This document shows positions 6,710 through 13,280 of a DNA stretch of 18,791 bases, one piece after another. How positions within the stretch are numbered: position 1 is the first letter of the stretch; the number at the start of each line of letters is the position of its first letter. The DNA lies in contig JBKDQQ010000142.1 in NCBI GenBank assembly GCA_046341775.1, positions 1 to 18,791 of the forward strand, given 5' to 3'. The position numbers were made by a program, and so were the translations under genes. Below the pieces are notes generated by a model. The model made no database searches, had not been told where the DNA came from, and worked only from the letters and a program-made list of their open reading frames with translations. This stretch comes from SXXH01 sp041165735 (lineage in GTDB: Bacteria > Planctomycetota > UBA1135 > GCA-002686595).

Positions 6710-7392
6710 GCGCGCACGAAGGAGCGGGCCGAGAGCCCGAACGTCAGGACGCGCACCAGCCCGACGAGACTCCGAACGCGGTCGACCTGCTCGGGAGCGA
6801 ACCGGATGCCGGGGGGACCGAGGACCTGCTGGGACGAGCGCGCCGAGGCGATGGAGCGGCGGTCGACCAACTGTGCGAGCGCTACATGGAGCGAATGCTG
6901 CTGCTGGCGCGTTCGGTGATGGGTCCGTGGCTGATGCGGCACATGGATCCGGAAGACCTCCGCACCCAAGTCCTGGAGCGCGTGCGGCCGAGCCTGCCGC
7001 GGGTCGCCGACGCCGCGCACTTCCGCCGGCTCTTGTACCAGCATGCACGCTGGGCGGCGGCCAGCGAGGCGCGCAGGTTGCGGGCGCGACTGGCGGACCA
7101 GCATGGTTCGCTGCAGGAGGAGGACACCCCCGAGCCGGCGGATGGAGGCACGACTCCGAGTCGGCGCTTGCGGCGCGACGAACTCCAACGCCAAGTCGCG
7201 GACTGCATGCACGCCTTGAAGGACAGCCACCGGCTGGTGCTGCAACTGCGCTTCTTCGATGGGCTCTCCATCGGCGAAGCCGCCACCGAACTGCGCCGCA
7301 CGCCGGACGCGACCTCGATGCTGCTGCTGCGCGCGCAGAAGTCGCTGCGCGACTGTTTGTCGAGGCACGGCGTGGATTCTGCCGGAGCTTGA
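6703..7392 (+). CDS. ECF-type RNA polymerase sigma factor (third of three)
   Basis: 229 residues from GTG 6703, which overlaps the last 7 nt of the second sigma gene and has a GAAGGG ribosome site 6 nt upstream, so translation is probably coupled. After a 40-residue acidic, Pro/Glu-rich leader comes region 2 (about 40-125): GDGAAVDQLCERYMERMLLL, MDPEDLRTQVLERV, then HFRRLLYQHARWAAASEARR. A variable linker follows. Region 4 is at about 157-220, with LQLRFFDGLSIGEAATELRR as the helix-turn-helix. The C-terminus DCLSRHGVDS parallels that of the other two but ends in Ser226 plus three residues instead of a terminal Cys. A later in-frame start is possible because the leader is poorly conserved in type. 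The three adjacent paralogues probably arose by tandem duplication followed by strong divergence; nucleotide identity between them is not obvious by eye. Confidence 0.82.
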   Translation: MLSAHEGAGREPERQDAHQPDETPNAVDLLGSEPDAGGTEDLLGRARRGDGAAVDQLCERYMERMLLLARSVMGPWLMRHMDPEDLRTQVLERVRPSLPRVADAAHFRRLLYQHARWAAASEARRLRARLADQHGSLQEEDTPEPADGGTTPSRRLRRDELQRQVADCMHALKDSHRLVLQLRFFDGLSIGEAATELRRTPDATSMLLLRAQKSLRDCLSRHGVDSAGA

Positions 7393-7409
7393 CACCGTCG
7401 GGGCGGACC

Positions 7410-7430
7410 GCGTCGAACGAGCGTCGACGC
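7410..7430. terminator. Hairpin after the sigma factor cluster
   Basis: GCGTCGA (7410-7416) and TCGACGC (7424-7430) form a perfect 7-bp stem with a 7-nt loop, 17 nt after the stop codon of the third sigma gene. No U-tract follows. It is a candidate end of the kinase-sigma transcript. Confidence 0.35.
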
Positions 7431-7567
7431 AGGACTTGGGCGTCGCCGGCCGCACGCAAGGTGCCGGGAGACATGGGGTTGCAGCCGAGCGCCTGGCCGC
7501 CGCCAAGGTTCCGGCGCGATTGGGAATGAGGAATCCGGGAGCCGCGCGCTTTCGAGGGCGCGGGAGC

Positions 7568-7584
7568 GAAGGCAGCGTGCCTTC
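7568..7584. other. Short perfect inverted repeat upstream of secreted protein B
   Basis: GAAGGCA (7568-7574) and TGCCTTC (7578-7584) flank a 3-nt GCG loop, 38 nt before the start of protein B. It could be a leader hairpin of that gene or a small operator. I saw no convincing promoter hexamers in 7393-7622, and no Shine-Dalgarno sequence before ATG 7623. Confidence 0.3.
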
Positions 7585-7622
7585 CGCCCCGCTCCACCGG
7601 TCTCGATCCCGATCCAGCACAC

Positions 7623-9083
7623 ATGAAACTCCCGTCACTCTTGCGCGGCCTCCCCGAGCTCCGCGCTCTCGCCTTGTCGTTCCTCGCGCTGACCGCCGCC
7701 CAGGTCCCGTCGCGCGCGGACGTGTTCAACCTGTGGGCCACGAGCGTGCCCGAGACCTCGGTCCCGGCCAGCACCACCCCGTGGACCAACGAGAGCTACG
7801 CCGCGGGCGCGCCCACGTGCACGAACTGCAACACCAGTTCGTGCCAGTACTCGACGAACGCCGTCAACGGCAACACCACGCCCCTGACCGCGGTCGACTT
7901 CGCCAACTTCACACTGCCCGCGAACCACCGCATCACGCGCGTACAGGTCGAGGCGCCGCTGCGCTACGACGCGAACACGACCGCCAACGTGGGCTTCCGG
8001 GCCTTCGCGCCCACCCACGGCCTGGACACTGGCTGGCGCAACTCGCCCAGCTTCAACAGCATCGCCGTGGGCGGGGTGTATGTCTGCGCCGATCGACTGG
8101 GATCGACGGGCGACATCACCAGCCTGGACGCCAACTGGACGGCGGCCAAGATCAACGGCCTCCAGCTCCAGCTGCGTCGTCAAGCGGGTTTGACAAACAA
8201 CACCTTGCGCGTGCTGGGCATGCGCCTCGTGGTCACGACCGAACTCGCTCCGAGCACGCCCGCCACGCCCACCAACCTGCGCGCCACGAGCACCACCGCG
8301 AACTCGATCGCGCTGGCGTGGAACGACAATGCCAGCAACGAAACCGGGTATGTGCTGTACCAGCTCAACCCCGGCCTCGACCCGGCCGTTCCCGGCAACT
8401 GGTCGACGACGAACCTGGCGGCCAACGCGACGACCGCGACGCGCACCGGATTGGCGCCGAACTCGACCTACCGCTTCTATGTGCGCGCCATCAACGCCGT
8501 CGGACTGTCGAACGCCAGCAACACGCTGGTGGCGACCACGCTTGCGCCGCCGCCTGCGGGCAGCCGCTTCTTCTTCAACGAGTTCTACATGACCGGCAGC
8601 GGCACCAACTACATCGAGGTCGCCGCGCCCGCGGGCACGGTGCTGGACGCGAGCTACAGCGTCCTGTTCTTCAACTCGAACGGGCAGCAATACGACAGGA
8701 AGTTCTTCGGCACCCAGACGGCGGGCTACCCGCAGGCGCCGAACCTCGGCGGCGGCCTGGGCGTGGTCCGACTCACGAGCAGCCTGTCGGGCACCGTGCG
8801 TCGCGCCTACGCGTTCGTCAGGGTCGTCGGCACGCAGGTGGAAGTGCTGGACTTCGTCACCCACCGCGGCAGCTCGAGCAGCACGGCTCCGATCACCGCG
8901 GTGGACGGCCTCATCGCCGGCACGACCAGCACGACGATCCCCGGCAGCTTGGCGGGCAGCGAGAACACGCTGAAGCTCATCGGCAGCGGCTGCGGTCGCA
9001 ACCACTTCCAATGGGCGATCCCGGGCATCGACTACACGCCTGCGGCGGTGAACATCGGGCAGGCGTTCACGACCTGCCCCTGA
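7623..9083 (+). CDS. Secreted fibronectin type III protein with lamin-tail-like C-terminal domain (paralogue B)
   Basis: 486 residues; function unknown. The start at 7623 yields a good Sec signal peptide (basic Arg at residue 8, hydrophobic ALALSFLALTAA, cleavage likely after VPSRA) without the twin-arginine-like motif of paralogue A. The domain order matches A: an unnamed N-terminal domain with the same CTNCN..C cluster, a fibronectin type III domain at about 209-300, and a C-terminal domain from about 314 beginning FNEF...NYIEVAAPAGT, lamin-tail-like. A and B share nearly the whole length in sequence, with some stretches of 40-50 nt almost identical at DNA level (for example 8179-8223 with 748-792). 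It follows the sigma cluster on the same strand after a 230-nt gap, so separate transcription is likely, perhaps from a promoter read by one of the sigma factors (inference). Confidence 0.9.
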   Translation: MKLPSLLRGLPELRALALSFLALTAAQVPSRADVFNLWATSVPETSVPASTTPWTNESYAAGAPTCTNCNTSSCQYSTNAVNGNTTPLTAVDFANFTLPANHRITRVQVEAPLRYDANTTANVGFRAFAPTHGLDTGWRNSPSFNSIAVGGVYVCADRLGSTGDITSLDANWTAAKINGLQLQLRRQAGLTNNTLRVLGMRLVVTTELAPSTPATPTNLRATSTTANSIALAWNDNASNETGYVLYQLNPGLDPAVPGNWSTTNLAANATTATRTGLAPNSTYRFYVRAINAVGLSNASNTLVATTLAPPPAGSRFFFNEFYMTGSGTNYIEVAAPAGTVLDASYSVLFFNSNGQQYDRKFFGTQTAGYPQAPNLGGGLGVVRLTSSLSGTVRRAYAFVRVVGTQVEVLDFVTHRGSSSSTAPITAVDGLIAGTTSTTIPGSLAGSENTLKLIGSGCGRNHFQWAIPGIDYTPAAVNIGQAFTTCP

Positions 9084-9109
9084 GCGACGCCGATCGCATC
9101 GCTCCAAGA

Positions 9110-9145
9110 GCAGGGCCCGGTCCGCCAACGCGGGCCTGGCCCTGC
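9110..9145. terminator. Bidirectional hairpin between convergent genes
   Basis: A 16-nt arm at 9110-9125 (starts GCAGGGCC) pairs with the 16-nt arm at 9130-9145 (ends GGCCCTGC) around the loop CAAC. There is one mismatch and one G-U pair. It lies 26 nt after the stop of protein B and 40 nt beyond the stop of the minus-strand gene at 9186, so it can serve both. No U-tract is seen on either strand. Confidence 0.65.
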
Positions 9146-9185
9146 GCCCTTTCGGAGCGTTGCGCCGTACGCGACGCGCCGCCGA

Positions 9186-11498
9186 CTACGGCAACCAGGT
9201 CGCGCGCAGGCCGTTCGACAGGTTGAAGGTGGACGAGGTGCAGTACGCCGCGCTGTTCCTGAACCAAGCTTGGTACAGGCGCACCGCTCCGGTCGCGGGC
9301 ACCGCGCCGCGCACCGAAATCGCCTGGTCGCCCGGCTGCGGATAGGACGCGACTCCGCCGAAGAGGCCGCTGTTGACGGTGGTCTTGATGCCGAGTCGGA
9401 TGACCGTGCCCGCGGCGCAGCGCACGCCATCGCCGAACACGACGCCCGCGCCGCCACCCGAGGCGGTGGTGCCTTGGAAGAACAAGGTGGCGACGCCGAT
9501 GGGCGCGCCGAGCAGGTTCAACACCAGCGTGTCCGCGCCGGTCGAGGCGGACCCGGTGGCCGTCAGCAACGTGCCGCTGGAGTTCACCGAGGTGCCGCAG
9601 CCGAAGCCGGCCGCGCCTGTGTTGCCGCAAGGACACGCCACGCCGGTGCCGTCGCCCGCGCAGAACGTCACGACCGCGCCGCCCGCCTGCGGTTCGAAGA
9701 AGGCGCCTTGGATGTCGCCGCTGAAGGTGCCGCTCGCCGAGCGCGTCCAGGTGCAGAGGCTGCGCCCCGCAGCGCCTCCCGAAGACCAGCGCGAGGAGAC
9801 CACGACATTCTCCTCGACGTCGGTGCCGGCCGCGCCCGGCACCTGCGAATCCTCGGCCAGCACCAGCTCGTCGCCGACGATGCCCAGCGCCGCGACGCGC
9901 ACATCGTCCGGAGCGCCCTGGAGGGTGTAGCCGAGGACGAACCGCGTGCCGTCCGCGTCGATCGACGCGAGGCCGTAGTCTCCCGACAAGGCGCGGCCTT
10001 CCAGCTCGCTGAACAGCTTGGTGGAGAGCACCGTGCCATCGGTGCGCATCAGCCGCAGTTGCAGGTCCGTGTCGGACCCGACCACCAGCTCGTTCACGAG
10101 CACGAAGCGGTTGTCGGCGCCGTTCAGGCGCGAGGAAGGACGCGGCTTGTTCTCCGCCGACGCCGTGGCCGCGATCGGCCTCGCCGACAAGGACACGCCG
10201 CCGGTGAAGTCCACCGCAGCGTACCAAGCGTCGCAATTGGTCACCGACAACGGGCAGCGCGCCCAAGCGATGCTCCATGTGCTGGCTGCATTGCCCTTGG
10301 AGACGCTGGCGTAGTTGGCGCCCGAGTTCGTGTCCAGCACGACGGGCGCGGCTTGCACGAAGATGCCGCTGGTGTCGACGTTGCGATACACGATCTGGCG
10401 ACCGGCCGCCGCGTCGCGTTGCCATGCCACGAGGAAGGTCGACGCGCCGAAGGCGTAGGGATCGCCACCGCAGTCGGGGTAGAGGTTCGTGTCCGGAGTC
10501 GCGCCGCTGATCGTCAACACGCCGCCCCACGCGAGCACGCCGGAAGCTGCGGCGATGCGTCCCTTGATGAACCGTCCGGTGGTCGAGGCGATCGGGCCGG
10601 TGCCGGCGACGACCAGGAACTTGTTGTCGACGTTGACATTGGCCACTTGCGGGGCCGCCCAGGCCTCGCTCGTGTTGTCCACCCACGCGCCGCCGAGGTA
10701 CGCGCCGGCGGAGTCGAGCACCACCGAATAGACGTCGTAGTCGCCGGCGCTGAACGCGTCCTGGTACGCGACGAGCCAGCGTCCCGTCGTCGCGTCGTGC
10801 ACGCAGTCGGAGAACTCGTCGTCGTAGCTGGAAAGATCGACGCCGAAGGTGCCCACGACGGGATCGACGACCAGCGGCAACTGCGCTTCGGCGACGAACG
10901 CGGCGGGCACGACGATGACGATCTCGTCGCCGACCAGCTCGGTGGACAGCGCGAGGCTCCTGCCGGAGGCGTCCAACGCCGTGGCGCGGCCGTAGCGCAC
11001 GCCGCCCAGCTCGTTCGAGTACAGGAAACCCTGCTCGTCTTCCGAGGGCTCGAGCTCGCTCGACCACGCGATCGTCAGCACCAGCTCGCCACGCGTCGGC
11101 AGTTCGTCGAAGTGGAAGCTCTGCTCCGCCTGGCGCCGACCGTAGCTCCAGCGCTCGACGAACGAGCCGCGGTCGAGGTCGAGCGCGTGTCCATTCTCCT
11201 TGACGGAGAGGCCTTCCACCTCGAGCTGCCTGCCGCCCACGAGGCACGAGCGCACATCGAACGACACCGGGTAGTTGCGCGGCGCGTCTGAACCGAGGAA
11301 CGGCGTGTATTGCGCGCCTTCCGGCCCGACCGACGCCTTGTACGTGTCGCCGCGGATCCAGAGCGCGCCTTGTTCATCCGCGAGGAAGTGCAAGGGCCGC
11401 TCCGCTTCGTGGCCGGAGACGCCGAGCGGCGGAGCCTGCCACGCCAAGGCGACGGAAGGGACGAGGGTCAACGCGACGGTCGCAAGGGGCTGCATCAT
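9186..11498 (-). CDS. Large secreted protein with Cys-containing CPCGN C-terminal module
   Basis: 770 residues; function unknown. The N-terminus is a Sec signal peptide with likely cleavage after VALA (residue 19). Residues about 20-215 are an unnamed domain. Residues about 220-600 read as repeated beta-strand units (for example GRWLVAYQDAF, DNKFLVVAG, STFLVAWQRD, NRFVLVNELV, TRFVLGYTL), spaced roughly evenly, which suggests a beta-propeller-like fold. Residues about 608-770 are a distinct module opening FCAGDGTGVACPCGN and ending TFNLSNGLRATW. From memory this resembles a C-terminal module seen on many exported proteins of deep-branching planctomycetes, where it may be a sorting or surface-binding domain; that role is not proven. 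A second ATG at 11495 is equally possible as the start. A sigma-70-type promoter lies at 11549-11577. The gene is transcribed alone, with hairpins on both sides. Confidence 0.9.
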   Translation of the reverse strand: MMQPLATVALTLVPSVALAWQAPPLGVSGHEAERPLHFLADEQGALWIRGDTYKASVGPEGAQYTPFLGSDAPRNYPVSFDVRSCLVGGRQLEVEGLSVKENGHALDLDRGSFVERWSYGRRQAEQSFHFDELPTRGELVLTIAWSSELEPSEDEQGFLYSNELGGVRYGRATALDASGRSLALSTELVGDEIVIVVPAAFVAEAQLPLVVDPVVGTFGVDLSSYDDEFSDCVHDATTGRWLVAYQDAFSAGDYDVYSVVLDSAGAYLGGAWVDNTSEAWAAPQVANVNVDNKFLVVAGTGPIASTTGRFIKGRIAAASGVLAWGGVLTISGATPDTNLYPDCGGDPYAFGASTFLVAWQRDAAAGRQIVYRNVDTSGIFVQAAPVVLDTNSGANYASVSKGNAASTWSIAWARCPLSVTNCDAWYAAVDFTGGVSLSARPIAATASAENKPRPSSRLNGADNRFVLVNELVVGSDTDLQLRLMRTDGTVLSTKLFSELEGRALSGDYGLASIDADGTRFVLGYTLQGAPDDVRVAALGIVGDELVLAEDSQVPGAAGTDVEENVVVSSRWSSGGAAGRSLCTWTRSASGTFSGDIQGAFFEPQAGGAVVTFCAGDGTGVACPCGNTGAAGFGCGTSVNSSGTLLTATGSASTGADTLVLNLLGAPIGVATLFFQGTTASGGGAGVVFGDGVRCAAGTVIRLGIKTTVNSGLFGGVASYPQPGDQAISVRGAVPATGAVRLYQAWFRNSAAYCTSSTFNLSNGLRATWLP

Positions 11499-11548
11499 GG
11501 TGGTTGCAGGCGCGCCGGGGGGATCGAAGCCGCGCGACCTGTGGATGG

Positions 11549-11577
11549 AACCTATGCGAGGCCCGCGAAACCGTCAA
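11549..11577 (-). promoter_or_regulatory. Sigma-70-type promoter of the 770-residue secreted protein
   Basis: On the minus strand, TTGACG (11577-11572) and TAGGTT (11554-11549) are separated by exactly 17 nt. The -35 matches the housekeeping consensus at five of six positions and the -10 fits TANNNT. Transcription would start near 11542, giving a leader of about 45 nt. It has no clear Shine-Dalgarno sequence. Confidence 0.65.
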
Positions 11578-11610
11578 CTCGCCACGCCCTCGGGGCCACC
11601 AGGCGTTGGA

Positions 11611-11638
11611 GTGGAGGCGGCCTCGCGACCGCCTCCAC
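11611..11638. terminator. Perfect 10-bp hairpin after the 266-residue protein gene
   Basis: GTGGAGGCGG (11611-11620) and CCGCCTCCAC (11629-11638) flank an 8-nt loop. It lies 61 nt beyond the stop codon of the minus-strand gene ending at 11700 and before the promoter of the next minus-strand gene, the expected place for a terminator. No U-tract follows. Confidence 0.55.
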
Positions 11639-11699
11639 GAACGATCCTGCGTGCAGGTCGACGCACCGTCCTTGGATGGCTGGTGATCCTTCCGCGGAC

Positions 11700-12500
11700 C
11701 TACTTGCGCTTGAGGTTCTTGCGCGCGTAGCTGGAGAGTTCCGCGGCCTTGCGTCCGCGCATGGCCGAGAGTTGCCGTTCCAGTTCCTCCACTTCAGGGC
11801 CATCAGCGGACCGCAGGCCAATGCGAGCGCACCAGCCACCGGCGCAGAAGGACTTCTGATAGAAGGTCCCGGACTTCGGCATGCGACCATCGATGTCGCC
11901 GTGGTTCAGGTTGTAGGGAGCCCTTTCGATGTCTTGCGACTTCCACGCCTGCAGCAGTCGCGAATTGACCTCGTAGACCCACTGCTCCGCCAGAGGCCGC
12001 ATCGTCGCCTGGTGCTTCTCCTCGATCGCCAGCAAGTCGGCCTTCGACTCCTCAGTGATCTCGAATCCTTCCAGCTGGTTGGCTTCGGTCCATTGGCGGT
12101 CGAACTGCCCGTTGAAGGCGGTCAAGACCCCGATGTTGACCTTGGCCTGCTCGTCTCCGAGCTTGGCCAACTCGCCCCCCAGCTGCACGCGGGCCTCCTC
12201 CCACGGCACGGGAGGAGCGCGCTTGCCAAGATCCAAGCCGGCTTCGAGGTTCTTGCGACGGATCTCGTCCCAACGCTCCCCCTTGATCGCCTCCCAAGCG
12301 CTCGGCGTGGTTGGCGGAGTCGCCACCGGAGCGGGCTGCCGCGGTTGCGCGAGAGTCGTCTTCGGCTGCGCCTCGGCCGCATCGACGGAAACCGGATCAG
12401 TCCTCTGCTCGTGCGAAGTGGGTGTCCGCGAAAGCAGGTAGAGGGACAGCGCCAGACCCGACACCGCGACGACGACCAGCCCGCGTCGACCGGTGCTCAT
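11700..12500 (-). CDS. Membrane-anchored hypothetical protein
   Basis: 266 residues; I do not recognise a family. The N-terminus has GRR followed by a hydrophobic helix (about residues 7-24, LVVVAVSGLALSLYLL) without a clear cleavage site, so a signal anchor is likely. A Pro/Thr/Ala-rich spacer (about 30-68) precedes a charged, probably helical domain (about 70-265) with one CAGGWC Cys pair and a very basic end (ARKNLKRK). ATG 12500 overlaps the TGA of the upstream gene as ATGA, so translation is probably coupled; ATG 12506, two codons earlier, is the alternative. The partner upstream is a Cys-rich exported protein, and the two probably act together outside the inner membrane. No catalytic motif is visible. 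Confidence 0.8.
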   Translation of the reverse strand: MSTGRRGLVVVAVSGLALSLYLLSRTPTSHEQRTDPVSVDAAEAQPKTTLAQPRQPAPVATPPTTPSAWEAIKGERWDEIRRKNLEAGLDLGKRAPPVPWEEARVQLGGELAKLGDEQAKVNIGVLTAFNGQFDRQWTEANQLEGFEITEESKADLLAIEEKHQATMRPLAEQWVYEVNSRLLQAWKSQDIERAPYNLNHGDIDGRMPKSGTFYQKSFCAGGWCARIGLRSADGPEVEELERQLSAMRGRKAAELSSYARKNLKRK

Positions 12501-13072
12501 GGACATGAGAGGCAGCGTCCCGAGGCACTGGCTTCCAAGGCGAGTCCCCCTTGCGGGCAGGAAACTCGCGTGAACCACGTGAACAGCTCGCTGCCGCAAG
12601 CGAGGGACCAGGTGCGCACGTCCACGCCATTGGCGGGCACTTGCGGCTGGGGCTGGATGTGGCGATCGCCATTCGCGTCGAGCACCCATCCGTCGAAGGA
12701 CGTGCCCGCGGGGATGCCGGAGAAGGTGCGGGTGACGACCAAGGGACACGGGAAGCGCTGGCGGCAGTCCAACTGGGCCTGCTCGTCACCGGGGACCACC
12801 ATCCAGTTGCACGTGCCGCGATGGATGACGATCGTCGTGCTGACTTGCGCCGGCTGCCCGGTACCGCACCAATCGTCGATGTATGAGGCATTGGCGGAGC
12901 CCACGTCGGGCTCGCAGTAGCCGCACGGCGGGGCGTACTCCTGCGTGGCGAACGGCAGGGCCGCCGCGAGCGAGGCGGACTGATCGCCGTCGCTCGAGTG
13001 CCAAGCGGCGGAAGCGGTGATCGAGACGGCCACTAGCGCAGGAACGACGATGAGTTGCCTTAGATGGTTCAT
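12497..13072 (-). CDS. Cys-rich exported hypothetical protein
   Basis: 191 residues; family not recognised. A signal peptide is clear: basic N-terminus (NHLRQ), hydrophobic run LIVVPALVAVSITAS, likely cleavage near ASA-A at about residues 21-23. The mature part has ten cysteines, including a CGYC pair and a final CLSC, enough for five disulfides, so it is probably a small, stable extracytoplasmic protein. The even number of cysteines supports pairing but is not proof. An AAAGG ribosome site (13079-13083) lies 6 nt before the ATG. The gene ends in an ATGA overlap with the membrane-anchored protein downstream. A promoter candidate lies about 115-145 nt upstream. It could be a domain-only relative of a larger disulfide-rich family; no motif settles this. 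Confidence 0.82.
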   Translation of the reverse strand: MNHLRQLIVVPALVAVSITASAAWHSSDGDQSASLAAALPFATQEYAPPCGYCEPDVGSANASYIDDWCGTGQPAQVSTTIVIHRGTCNWMVVPGDEQAQLDCRQRFPCPLVVTRTFSGIPAGTSFDGWVLDANGDRHIQPQPQVPANGVDVRTWSLACGSELFTWFTRVSCPQGGLALEASASGRCLSCP

Positions 13073-13078
13073 TGCATG

Positions 13079-13083
13079 CCTTT
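13079..13083 (-). promoter_or_regulatory. Shine-Dalgarno sequence of the Cys-rich protein
   Basis: AAAGG on the minus strand, 6 nt before the ATG at 13072. It supports this start. Confidence 0.5.
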
Positions 13084-13186
13084 CAACGATTCAGTTTCGA
13101 CAGTTGGAGATGTAAGTGTCCCCGAGGAGCAAATTCTCCCACGGGCGGACGGGAAGGCCTGCCGAAAACCACTTCCGTCGTGTTGG

Positions 13187-13216
13187 TTTGTAAGCAGCCT
13201 CCATCCTCGCTGTCAA
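13187..13216 (-). promoter_or_regulatory. Promoter candidate for the Cys-rich/membrane protein pair
   Basis: On the minus strand a perfect TTGACA (13216-13211) is followed by TACAAA (13192-13187) at 18 nt, or by TGC-TTACAA at 17 nt. The -10 is imperfect in either reading. It would give a leader of about 105 nt that is noticeably richer in A and T than the rest of the window. Confidence 0.45.
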
Positions 13217-13244
13217 TCCCAGCGCAGCGGGGCATGCGAGCAGT

Positions 13245-13280
13245 CCAGTCAGGCGCCCTCGAGGCGCCAGCCTAACTGGC
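13245..13280. terminator. Hairpin overlapping the end of the DUF1501 gene
   Basis: On the minus strand CCAGTTAGGCTGGCGCC pairs with GGGCGCCTGACTGG around TCGA, with a G-U pair and a two-base bulge. The stop codon TAG (13274-13272) is within the first arm. This is the only structure between the operon end and the promoter of the next gene. No U-tract is seen. Confidence 0.45.

Noticed and set aside
7393..7622. A search for an ECF-type promoter (GGAA...CGTC-like) common to proteins A and B
   Set aside because: GGAAAT (upstream of A) and GGGAAT/GGAAT (upstream of B) are present but have no matching -10 at a common spacing. By eye I could not support a shared motif.
6104..7789. Long minus-strand open frames (561, 372 and 246 codons) opposite the sigma genes
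   Set aside because: They are composition-driven antisense shadows with no recognisable domain, signal or ribosome site, and the plus strand has clear sigma factor motifs.
9270..11291. A 673-codon plus-strand frame opposite the large secreted protein
   Set aside because: The translation is Arg/Ala/His-rich without domains, while the minus strand encodes a signal peptide, regular strands and a Cys module.
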